From the NCBI GenBank assembly GCA_949130495.1, contig OX422222.1, positions 277,192,109-277,256,108 on the forward strand: a stretch of DNA of 64,000 nt. The letters run 5' to 3'. The notes beneath the pieces are model-generated. The model searched no databases and was not told the DNA's origin. It saw only the letters and a program-made list of their open reading frames with translations. Origin of the DNA: Sambucus nigra. Its lineage: Eukaryota > Streptophyta > Magnoliopsida > Dipsacales > Adoxaceae. The translations under genes were made by a program, and so were the position numbers. Positions 26,172 to 36,481 of this stretch are shown here, piece after piece (the first letter of the stretch is position 1; the number at the start of each line of letters is the position of its first letter).

Positions 26172-27641
26172 GATGAGATTACAGTATATATATATGATAT
26201 GATACGGATATGGATATATATCTATGTGTGGATGGTATATATATATAATTATATTAACCATACCCCCTCTAATTCTATCATGGGAAGTTGCGCGATGTGG
26301 GTGAGGCTCCTGGCTTGAGGAGCAGGGAGCGTATAGTCCCCAGGTCATAGCGTCCATTATTATATTGTGTGATTTTTATTGGGGGTGAGACATGGTGGGT
26401 ATGTTTCGTCTCATTTTCGGGGAGGAACTATGATCGCTTTCTATATGTTGTGATTTGGTTTTTACCATGTCGGTGATATTTAGTCCGACCGCTGGTACCC
26501 AGGATGGTATGTGCGTAATGCCCTGGAAGATGATTGCATTGAGAGACCGCATCCTCGAGTTATAGCTCGACGGGATGGTTATTATACTTGTGTGTATAGT
26601 ATATTACCTATGTATGAGAACAAGAATATATATATAACGAGAGTAAAGAGATAAAATGAATAAGGATTTATTCTCATTCCGGGAGATTTTATTCGGACAT
26701 AAATTGTGATATGTATAATAAAAGAGTATGTTAAGTATATGTATTTATATGGGTATGTATATATATACGTTATGTACTGAGGGCCAAATGGATCTCGACG
26801 ATTGACATTGCCAAGTAGTAGTGTATCGGAGGGTTCCTTATTTGGATTTCGCTTCGCGAGACACCTCACACACGAACATGACATAATGTTGAGACTGGGG
26901 AGAAGTTTAGCCCTTAGTACTCGGGTTGATTAGGATTTTAGAATGGTTGCAACGGATTAGTTAGGCAGGGTATTGGACTAAGTTATTTAATAGGAATGCG
27001 ATAGCTGTGCACTATTAGAGGAGGGGTGAGAGGTATCTCATGGGAGTGAGAAACCAATTTAAATATGAGATAAAGTATATATTTTTCATAAATAAAGCAT
27101 TTATGCACTTGCAAAATATTTTCACAACTCGGGCTCTGACCTATTTATCTATTTTCCTCACTTTTGATATATATATATATATACATATATAGGTGTCCAG
27201 ACACAGGGACGCTTGGATGATGATTCCTTCGAGTCTAACGTCTGCTGTAGTAGCTGTGGATGCATGTAGGTTTTCTGTAGACGCTTCTATCCATTTAATC
27301 TAGATATTAGTTACTATATAAATATTCGGACTGATATCCCAACTGCATTTATTTCTTTTACCACCTTTTATCGTGGATTTCGATTGAGTTGTATTATTGT
27401 TAAACCGAGTGTTCGATTATTTTATTTCATCTCAGTTTTATTTATACATAAACTATGTGAATGTTTTAATTGATTAATTTGTTTTAAAAGATTAGTTAAA
27501 TAAAATTTTGACGTCAACCTAATAGGTTATTAATAATTAATTTGATTTTCGGCAGTGATGCTAAGAATGAACCATATGCGACTCCTGTTTTAATTTGGTA
27601 CAGGTGCTATCGCCCGGTATTTTATTAGGTGGGGTGTCACA
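24564..27641 (+). repeat. 3' LTR of LARD-like element
   Basis: The 3,078-bp copy of the 5' LTR lacks the MITE. It holds a long (TA)n run at 26099-26170 where the MITE sits in the 5' copy, a GATCGATCGATCGATGG cluster near 25484, and one copy of the module of about 110 bp (26806-26925). Confidence 0.92.
26099..26170. repeat. (TA)n microsatellite in 3' LTR
   Basis: About 72 bp of uninterrupted TA, at the position occupied by the MITE plus TA tracts in the 5' LTR. Confidence 0.95.
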
Positions 27642-27646
27642 GTAAG

Positions 27647-27900
27647 ACCGAAGTATGTGACCCTTACAAGGATCATTTGAGGCAACATTAAATGTCAATA
27701 ACCTCATTTATAATTCAACGCTTGGAAAGAGACATCATACAAGAAACTAAGGAGCTTAGTAATTCTCCACAATGCATGGCTAAAGATAGAATAGTTTACA
27801 AAAGATCCCTAGCCCAAATACAAAGGACTTCCATCTCATTTTTTTAGTTGTTAAGGTCTGGAAAGACTAGGCCTAAGAAGAACCAACCTTAATTACCTTT
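27647..27900 (+). other. Right half of the sequence split by the LARD-like element
   Basis: This resembles 51590-51870: shared phrases include acattaaatgt, the tttacaaaag-tcc stretch, cttccatc and ttgaggtct-like text. Together with 17524-17594 it rebuilds a sequence collinear with 51526-51870 in which one GTAAG copy lies between aaata and accg. It is probably Tat-element 3'UTR/LTR sequence, because the paralogue follows Tat integrase. Confidence 0.6.
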
Positions 27901-29401
27901 CCCATATTGTTGTAGGATCCGAGACCACTTATTCATGGCTAATACAATCACAGTAGTTCATGATAATAACCTCATGATCTAAAAAAACCTCAAAGATTCA
28001 AGCCTAGCTTTTCACACAAATCTGGCGGGTTAGGAGAAATTACATATACCACCTTACCCACACTCACCACTTGAAGTTTGTCCTAGTAAATTAAATGGAA
28101 TTTATGCACTCAATAACCTTCGTCGCTAACCTTGAATAAACACTCAACCCTCATATATTTACGCATGTGGTTTTACTCTCCACAAATATCTCTACACATA
28201 ATCCACTTATCTCCTGTCATACTGACCATATTAGGGTTGTCATTCTCTCTGGTAGGTCTCGATATTGATGGCTTCCCCCATTGTTCCCTTAGCTTTGTTG
28301 GCCCTAAGGAACATGCTACTGGCTTCAATAGCCCTTATTGAATTCACCATCGCTTGGTAAGAATTCAACTATTCGAATCATTTAAATGGGGTCCCTGATG
28401 GATCTCCCCCTTATAGTGCTTCACTACCACTGTTTCACCCAGTCTTACTCCCTAACTAAATCTTTCTATTCCTTTAGCTCCCTTCACAGATAACCGTTAA
28501 CATTTCTATGGACAATACGTAACATTGTCACCATATGGATGGAATGTACAGCAGAATTCCCTTTAAGTGTTGTTAACTTCCCTTACGAGTCGATTTACCA
28601 CTTGAAATCCTCTTCTCCATTTGCATCTACTCCATTCGGCACAAGAATAGCCAAATAATTGAATCCATTTTTACACATGGACCTTTGTCTGGCCCTCCTG
28701 TGCTGAGTTTAGAATAACATTCACATCTTAACCTGTACATCAGATGAGGGAACTTGCAGTCAAACCATAAATCGTACTTAAGATCTTCCTATTTACACAA
28801 CATTCCACTTCTAAATATGGGGGTTGACTCCCACCATTATGACTTTGCTTCGATGAGTCAAGAAAAATTTTACCCCAAATTTTCACTTCTGGTTAACCAC
28901 ATTCCGCCATATGCCCAAGACTTGGGATATTTTACCTTTGTTGGTTAACATAAACTCCCGCATTTCTAGATTTTTCACTGATGGTTCTCCTCAATACTTC
29001 GTCTGACTCTCTCCCAGTCCTACCACGTTGGGTGAGTCTAATTTGGTAGCACTTATGCCTATAGCCGCAGTTGGAAGTCATATGTTGAACCCTAGTTGTC
29101 TTTACCATCCTAGATTCTCGTATCATGATAGGGGTGACCTCTACTACGGTCATCATCCTCGAATATGCTTCACAATCGCACTAAGCCCTGCCTCCCGCTG
29201 TCTGCTCAGCGGCCCTCGCCTGACATACTTTATTGTTCAAACACGCCCGAACGAAAATAAAATTCACTAATACGTATACGTTATAGTATGAGAATGAAAT
29301 CTCACCATAGAAATCAATAATCCTTAACATAGGGCTCTATATCAAACAAGCAACGCTGGAGGCATAATAAGCCGCATAGATCCTAAGGACACTAGAACCT
29401 G

Positions 29402-29413
29402 GCTCTGATACCA
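29402..29413 (-). other. Primer-binding site of minus-strand LARD-like element
   Basis: The plus strand reads gctctgatacca, the exact reverse complement of TGGTATCAGAGC. Confidence 0.88.
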
Positions 29414-30759
29414 CCGTTAACACCCCGCTAAATTAAATACCGGGTGATCAGTCCTTTATTAAATTAACACAAAGTGTCCGGTTGGTTCATTCTTAGCATC
29501 ACTGTCGAAAAATAATTTTCTTTATTAATCACCTAATAAATAATTAAACTATGTGTCAAGCATTTGATTTTTACAAATTAAGTTCGATTATTATTATTAA
29601 CTATGAAATCATTTTCATGAATACAAAGGATATTATTAAAACCAAACCATCCAAATGAAAGAACATGCTAGATAAATCAATCCAAATAAAATGTCCGAAA
29701 TCACAGGACAAAGTGATAATTAGAAGTAATCCCAACTAAAACAGAATACTAAAATAAATCAAGAGTACAAATCTCTCTGAACTAGGTAAACTGGAAATGG
29801 GCGACACATGCCCTGTCTAGTGATGACTGAAAAGAAGATTGAGAAAGCAGGGATGAAGTCGTCTACTGCAAAGACCTATAACTCCCACACTAGCTGCATC
29901 ACGGTGATAGTTCAAAGATCTAAGCCTGACGTCCCTGTGGCTGGGCACCTGTAATACATATATATATACAAGAGAAGAAAAAGATAACAGAATACGGGTC
30001 AGAGCTCGAGTGTAAAACAACTTTTAAAATAGTTTAGCAAGTATTTAAAATGCTCACCAGTTAGTATTACATACATGTTAGTACTTTGACACTCACTTGA
30101 GAATTCTCACCTCTCAACTAATGTGCATGCCTAACGTACTACTGAATTACACTAAATGAAGCTGACCCAATTCACTAGTTTAACCGAATCTCCCCTTATC
30201 AATCCTAATTCATGTGATCGCGTTACTAGAATTTATATGAGCTAACCTTACTTTTGGATTTACCAAGTTGGATAATGCACATCGCAATATAGCTTTAAGT
30301 TCCCAGACACTTAATTTGTGTAATACCAATTATTCCATTTTATCCACTTACAAGCACAGTAGATGAATCACTAGTATATATATATTCATCACTCATATAA
30401 TATATATATAAATCGGGCACCCCACATGAAATCTATGGTGATGGCATACTCTGCTATCAAGTCCCCGTATCTCTCGTACAAAAAGGGAAATACTAGTTCA
30501 TAATCACTTTTGAACTGTAGTAACACAAAACACATATATTGGAGGGTAATCATAGTTCCAAGTCACTAAGAGTTTAGCACATAACCTCACGTCTCTTAGG
30601 ACAGTTTGACTATCATTCTCGGATAGCCTGTACTAAGGACATTATTTTCTAGGGTACAAGTCAATATCCCCCATAAAGGTCACATCAGAATAAGATTGTC
30701 CTGGCGCAGAAACCTCCGTGATAGCAAGTAGTGCGGGTATATTTAGACACATATATTCA

Positions 30760-30763
<4 letters not shown>

Positions 30764-30841
<78 letters not shown>
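30764..30841. repeat. (TA)n microsatellite
   Basis: About 78 bp of uninterrupted TA inside the minus-strand LTR. Confidence 0.95.
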
Positions 30842-30843
<2 letters not shown>

Positions 30844-31221
30844 TATTCAGCTAGGTATGCCCACGACTCATAACATATTCTAGCCATGGGTAGCATATAA
30901 CACTGGAGTTCTATGTATAAGTAAATCACTCTTTTTATTCTCTTAATTATTACAAATCCTTAAGTACTTTTGGACTCTCGAAGTGTATCCTCTCGATAAA
31001 CATAAAATCAGTAGATGCACCCTCACTACTCTACTGGTCTAAGTCTTTCTTAATTCTCACAAGGCCTACTATAGTGCACGCACGATTTTCCACTCAAATT
31101 ATATTCTCGAAATCCCATGGTTAAATCTCCTATATACGCGTCTTACCCCGACCCTACTTGTACCCTACAAGTCCTTCTCATGTCCCATTAAGATATTTAA
31201 ATTATGTCCAAAGGCCCTAAC

Positions 31222-33277
31222 TGTGACAACCCAGATATAATTATGATAAATTATATTTGAATCATGCTTATCTTATGTGATATGAATAATGTGTTATTAA
31301 CATATCTAATGTTAAGTGATTATGTTTATTATAATCCAACTTTCATAAATCATGAAAGGTCGAATTATTTACAAACACAAAATTTTATTATTTTCGGTAG
31401 AAATGTTCCTGTTAGAGACTAGTTTTGACCCTTATAACATTACAATTGACTTGAGGTAAAAACTATATAGTTGTAGACACGTGAGTTAGGGTTGTAACGC
31501 AACAAATTTTGCATCAAACGGATGCCTGAGTAAAAAGTTATACCAAATTTACGAACAAGGGGCAAATCTGTCCATTCCCTTTAAGTGGTAAATTGTCTTT
31601 TAGTAAACCAAATGGCTTAATTTCATTGGATGGAAAGGAGGCATGCCTTTTCTGAGTTAAACTTCTCCCTTTAACTTATTTATTCAGTAAATATAACCCT
31701 AGGTTCAGTTTTGAGACATTTAAGCTTAAGGAAAGAGAAAGTAGAAGTTAAGGAAGAAAGATTACAAGGAAAAGCTAGGAAAAGAATTTCAAGAAAATTC
31801 TTAAGGTGTTTCCAAGGTAAAATCATGTGTTAATATTGTTTCAATATTGTATTATACTTATTTCAAACTATATAAATCGTGAATTATTGATTAAAATTTC
31901 ATCATCCTTTGTTATAACATGTATTGGTTCATACGTGAGATAAGTGGCGTTTATAGGTCATATTGCTTTGTATTGAAACCCCTTGTATTCAAACCTACAT
32001 ATCTCTTTGTGTGCTTACTGGAATTGAGAAATTCCAATTGAATATGAAATTAGACGCATATATTCATATCATATCCAAAAATTAGAATTTATCTGCTCGT
32101 GGTTAGGCCGTAGTGATGGTTGCACGTTGGTATATAGTTGTTGTTTGTATATTTCATTTCGGTATACCCTGAGTTTTGTCAAGCTTTTGACATAGCAAAT
32201 GAAGTCAAAAATTTATGAAACTTTAATTCTGTACTATTCAATATGTGTACTGAAAATGGGTTGAAATCATGGAAAGTTATGCTGGAGAAAAATTATGAAA
32301 ATTCTTGGAAGTTGAAGGAACAATAGAGGAGCTTGTAGGGCAGATTTCTTGTGTTGTAAAGAAATGGTCATAACTTGCTCTAGGAAGCTTGAAAAATTAC
32401 ACCGTCACTTGTACTGGAAATTATATTCATATATGTTTTCATATTGATAAGGTTGGACCCCTGTATTTATACAATTTAGGAATATAGGACGGTTGAGTAT
32501 AGAGGGTAATTATCTGAGGCCATACTGGATACCCCATGAAAGAATATTGTTATCTCCTCTTTCCAAAGAGTATTTTGAGTACATGTTTAATGGGAAGTAT
32601 ACTTTCATGTTACTTGGTTTTGGTAATAAATTCATTATGAGGTATTTCTTACGGTTGAATGTTCATAACTTTATTAACATGTATAGCATTGTTTTGTCTT
32701 TACTCATGGTTTATGAAATGTGACTTAAGTGGAATTATATTGTTGGTGTATAGTCATGAAAAATTACATAATTATGTTAGGATAATACTTATAATTGAGA
32801 TTCAGTACTGATTTAGTTGGATTGACAGGTGTAAGGTCTAATCAACCCAGTTCATCTCCTCCGGAAGGAAATGTGAATACATAGTTGACAACCCAAGGTG
32901 AGTGTACTCACTGGAATGATGTATTTGTATACTGTTATGAATATGATCATAATGTTATGAATATAAAATTGTTCATTTCGGTTTACCGAAATGGGAGGTT
33001 ACTCCTCGACCCGGAATGGGGGAGATTTGTCTAATAATGACAAGGGGTTACTCCTCGACCAGGATTGGGGGAGAATTGTCTATTTAGACAGGATATGTGA
33101 ATCACGATTCGGAAAATTTGATCATTCATTATGATGGATAAGTTAACACATAATTATATGGACATGATTTATTGCATTTAAATTCATGCACTAGTATAGT
33201 AGTGATGCATTCACTAGGCTATTTTACTCACTTTGACTTTCAAACTTAATAATAAGTAACTGGGTTGGGGTGTGTCA
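31222..33277 (+). mobile_element. Solo LTR, Del/Tekay type (2.06 kb)
   Basis: Starts TGTGACAACCC and ends GGGGTGTGTCA, flanked by perfect CTAAC target-site duplications (31217-31221 and 33278-33282). There is no PBS or interior. A tandem pair of about 58 bp, each with ggttactcctcgacc followed by a tgggggaga phrase, lies at about 32997-33100. A 76-residue ORF (32493-32723) has no family resemblance. It inserted into the minus-strand LARD-like LTR. Confidence 0.88.
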
Positions 33278-34691
33278 CTAACGCACTGGGATTGGATTAA
33301 CATAAAAAAGATAAGAAATTTCAGTTTCAAAGAGGGGTCGATCAATCGATAAAAAGGGTCGATCGATCGACATTCTTGAGCCGATCGATCAATCAAGCAG
33401 GTGTTGGTCCAATTTCTGCAATTTTAGCCTACGGGTTTCATCTAATCTAAATCCTCAAACCTCCATTAACATGTCCCAAACTCTCAACAAAACCTCATGA
33501 ATGTTATATAAACCAATATAGAAGACTTCTAACGTAAAACTGTCACAAATTCGTCACGAATCATCATCAAGGGGGATTAATTCAAGAAATTATTATCTAA
33601 CCCTAGTTCATCAAATTCTCAAGAATTCATCTAAATTTTCAGATGTCTATCTCTACTGGGCATCAAGTTCATGGATAATATATTCCATATGACAGATACC
33701 TATCCTAGCATGGTTTTTACTCCAATTTTGTAATAAAAATCGCCCAAATAACATTTTATTTTCAAGAAACATGAGAGAATTAATTCCTAACTAGCATGGA
33801 TGTGTTATCAACTAAAGAACAGCAAGTTAGATACTTGCCTGGAAATCAAAGGTCTGATCCAACAAATTGTAATGGTATATGAATGATTCCCTTCTTTTGA
33901 TCTACGCGTCGGTGGTGGAATTGATGACAGTGGTGTAGGGATGGTGGCTCTCCTACTTAGAAGACTTCTCTCTTCCTTAGCCTCTCTGCAACTCTAAGGT
34001 TTCTAACCCTCGAGGACTCTAACTCTCATCAGATATAACCTCTCAATTTTCGCCCATAATTAAGGCCTAAAAATGGGTAATTACAAAAATCCCCACTCGA
34101 GTTACCGATTAGGCCTAAAATTGTCCCGAGACCCAAACTAAACCCCCGAGTATACTTTTCTGACTATCTCGACCCTTCCAGATACATTGACACACTCGAA
34201 ATGACTATAAGGGTGACTTATAATTAATTCACTTTTATTCCATCAATTTAGTCCCGAAACGACACGTGCGCGTCCCAACTTAATTCCTATAATTGTCATA
34301 TTATTCACTCGCGACAATTTCTCATATATTACTTTACTCATCTATTAATATTCAACATTATTCTTACCAATAATTACTAACTCTCGTCATGCTAGTAAAT
34401 ATTTATTTTAAAATTCGGATTAATATTAAATTAATTTATCCCAATTTAATATAATTAATCCCATAATTAAATGCTATAAAAATACACGGTATTACAATTA
34501 CATCCCTCTCCTATTCGACTCTAGTTAATTCCCACACCCTCTTGAGAGGATTTTCAAATGAATGGACTTTTTTCTCGGTAAGAAATCTCATTTGAGGAAA
34601 ATTCAACATATCGACCAATCACTCGATATCAAAATGGAGATCCCCACCATTACCTTTCCATAAGAAGATCTCTTGAATATCCCCCATCCAT

Positions 34692-34905
34692 CACTACACC
34701 AAAATGGGCAAATTGTCACCTTTCAGCCTGCCAGCCTTGTCAAGGTCATTGACCGTGACAAAAAAACACGCGTTTTATGTCACGGTCATTGACCCTGACA
34801 CGACCGTGACAAGCCCATGACAAATTTAATTGTCACGGTCTTGTCACGGTCATTGACCGTGACAATTCGTGTCACGGTCAATGACCTTGACACGACCGTG
34901 AAAAC
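34692..34905 (+). repeat. CACTA left TIR and subterminal repeats
   Basis: After the TIR, at least five copies or part-copies of TGTCA(C/A)GGTCATTGACC(G/T)TGACA occur from about 34735 to 34900. The full unit GTCACGGTCATTGACCGTGAC is nearly a perfect palindrome. Such arrays bind the transposase in En/Spm elements (established for the family). Confidence 0.9.
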
Positions 34906-35084
34906 TTTTCCAGCAAAAACACTTTCCCCCTTCTTTTTTCCCTCCCACCGTTCCCTCCCTCTCTCTCTCTCTCTCTCGACTCGACGCTGCTCTCTCTCTC
35001 TCTCTCTCAGGTCCAATTTCTCTCTCTCTCTCTCTTCCATTTATATATATATTTGTTTGTATATTTATGTGTGTATGTGTATAT

Positions 35085-35760
35085 ATATATGTGTGTGTGT
35101 ATGTGTGTGCGTGTGTGGGGGGTGGGGCGGGATGGGGCAGGGTGGGGGAGGGGGTGGTGGAGGGGGGCAGGGGGTGGGGCGGGGTGGGGCAGGGTGGGGG
35201 AGGGGGCGGTGGAGGGGGCAGGGGGTGGGGTGGGGTGGTGTGTGTGTGTGTGTGTGGTGGTGTGTTTTGGGGGAGGGGGGAGGGGGTGGTGGAGGGGGGC
35301 AGGGGGTGGGGTAGAGTGGTGTGTGTGTGTGTGTGTGGTGTGTGGTGGGGGAGGGGGTGGTGGAGGGGGCAGGGGGAGGGGGTGGGGTGGGGTGGGGTGG
35401 GTGTGTGTGTGTGTGTGTGGTGTGTGTGGTGGTGTGTGGTGGGGGTGGGGCGGGATGGGGCAGGGTGGGGGAGGGGGTAGTGGAGGGGGGGAGGGGGTGG
35501 GTGGGGTGGGCACACCTGCGCACACACGCACACCTACGCCACACACACACGCACACCTACGCACCTACGGACACACACACACCCCACCCCACCCCAACCC
35601 CTGCCCCCCTCCACCACCCCCTCCCCCATCATTGTGTGAATAGGTATGAGATCATAATTTGGAGAAATTCACGTCCAAGAAATAATTTGGATTCCCTTTA
35701 GGGTCTTATGTCTTGAATTAATCTGAGGGGGTGGGGGTGGGGGCGGGGGTGGGTGGGGTT
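35085..35760. repeat. GT/G-rich minisatellite with inverted tail
   Basis: 35085-35512 is a run of (GT)n blocks alternating with GGGGTGGGG / GGGGGAGGGGGTGGTGG phrases on the plus strand, in about four to five irregular units. 35510-35631 switches to CA- and C-rich sequence that is the approximate inverse of the block (acccca, cccctccaccacccc). A further G5 series lies at 35728-35757. The ORFs of up to 227 codons across it are low-complexity artefacts. It has strong G-quadruplex and hairpin potential, and lies between the CACTA left end and the transposase gene. Confidence 0.9.
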
Positions 35761-35851
35761 TTGAATATTATTTACATTCAAAATAAATAATTGATAATAG
35801 TTGGATAATAATTGGATAATAATTGTTTTTATAACTAAAGAATAGCTTAGA

Positions 35852-35852
<1 letters not shown>

Positions 35853-35888
<36 letters not shown>

Positions 35889-35994
35889 GTCAATACATGA
35901 ATTTATTTTTGTATTTGAATTATTCCATGAATTTATTTTTGTATTTGAATTATCCCATGAATTTATTTGTGTATTTGAATTAACCCATTATATG
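35853..35994 (+). repeat. (GT)n and three tandem units of about 31 bp
   Basis: (GT)n occupies 35853-35882. It is followed by three near-identical units of catgaatttatttttgtatt plus ttgaatta, ending near 35994. Confidence 0.9.
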
Positions 35995-36221
35995 ACACAT
36001 ACTTGAAATTAAATATAGTGCGCATAGATACTAGCATTCTAGTTCTTATGCGTACGCATTCAATAACCCTTAGACTCGTTCGAGAGTCATTACCCCTGTA
36101 ATGAGATCTCTCGAATTGTCCCGTTTGGACAGTTTGAGACTGTATAATTTTTGTATAATATTCTTATTGGCTTAAAGTTGTTACTTTTGGAGGAAGTTCT
36201 GCAGTCGTATCTTAATGTTCT

Positions 36222-36318
36222 CTGGGTACATACTAGATTGACAAGTGTGACTGTTATTTTAATTGACCAATTGAAATAACACTCACACCTGCCAATCTAC
36301 GTCGTGTACTTGGAGAAC
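36222..36318. repeat. Imperfect hairpin upstream of TNP2
   Basis: Arms of about 45 nt pair around 36265-36270: the left contains gtacatactagattgacaag and gttatttt, the right contains aaataacac and gccaatctacgtcgtgtac. Imperfect but extensive pairing; function unknown. Confidence 0.65.
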
Positions 36319-36481
36319 TAAGGGGATATGCTGTCGAATTTTTTTCAAATCGTAACAATGTGCATGAGCTGTTAAGTATATTACAGAAAAATGCATTCTT
36401 GAATGGGATAGGACCACATACCCTTTAATAGGATAATTAAATGATGGGATAATTAAAAAAAACATACTATAAATCTAAGTT

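Larger units (their letters stand above)
17600..27641 (+). mobile_element. Non-autonomous LARD-like LTR retrotransposon (Del/Tekay-type ends)
   Basis: The 10,042-bp element is flanked by identical GTAAG target-site duplications (17595-17599 and 27642-27646). It has two 3.1-3.6-kb LTRs starting TGT(T/A)ATACCCC and ending GTGTCACA, a TGGTATCAAAGC primer-binding site, a 3.4-kb interior without gag or pol, and a polypurine tract aaggagggga. Long LTRs plus a kilobase-scale non-coding interior is the LARD layout; the ends are those of Del/Tekay chromoviruses. It must have moved with proteins supplied in trans. The disrupted target can be recognised from the copy at 51520-51800. Confidence 0.92.
28050..34496 (-). 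mobile_element. Truncated minus-strand LARD-like element (Del/Tekay-type ends)
   Basis: On the minus strand an LTR starting TGTAATACCG at 34496 runs down to about 29416, followed by a perfect TGGTATCAGAGC PBS and about 1.3 kb of non-coding interior. The first interior bases (caggttctagtgtccttagg) match the 17600-27641 element, as does the LTR end region (taggtgcccag..acagggacg). It is therefore a diverged relative in opposite orientation. No 3' LTR is visible to the left, so the 3' part is deleted; the left limit near 28050 is approximate. The LTR is split by a solo LTR. Confidence 0.75.
29416..34496 (-). repeat. 5' LTR of minus-strand LARD-like element (split)
   Basis: The span is 5,081 bp; removing the 2,061 bp of the solo LTR and one TSD leaves about 3.0 kb, the LTR size of the related element. 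It includes a (TA)n run at 30764-30841 and a GATCGAT-rich cluster at 33337-33395, equivalent in position to the clusters in the other LTRs. Confidence 0.75.

Noticed and set aside
34850..35643. Several long overlapping ORFs (up to 227 codons) on both strands rich in Pro/Thr/His or Gly/Val/Cys
   Set aside because: They are translations of the GT/G-rich minisatellite, open in several frames at once because of low complexity; no protein family resemblance.
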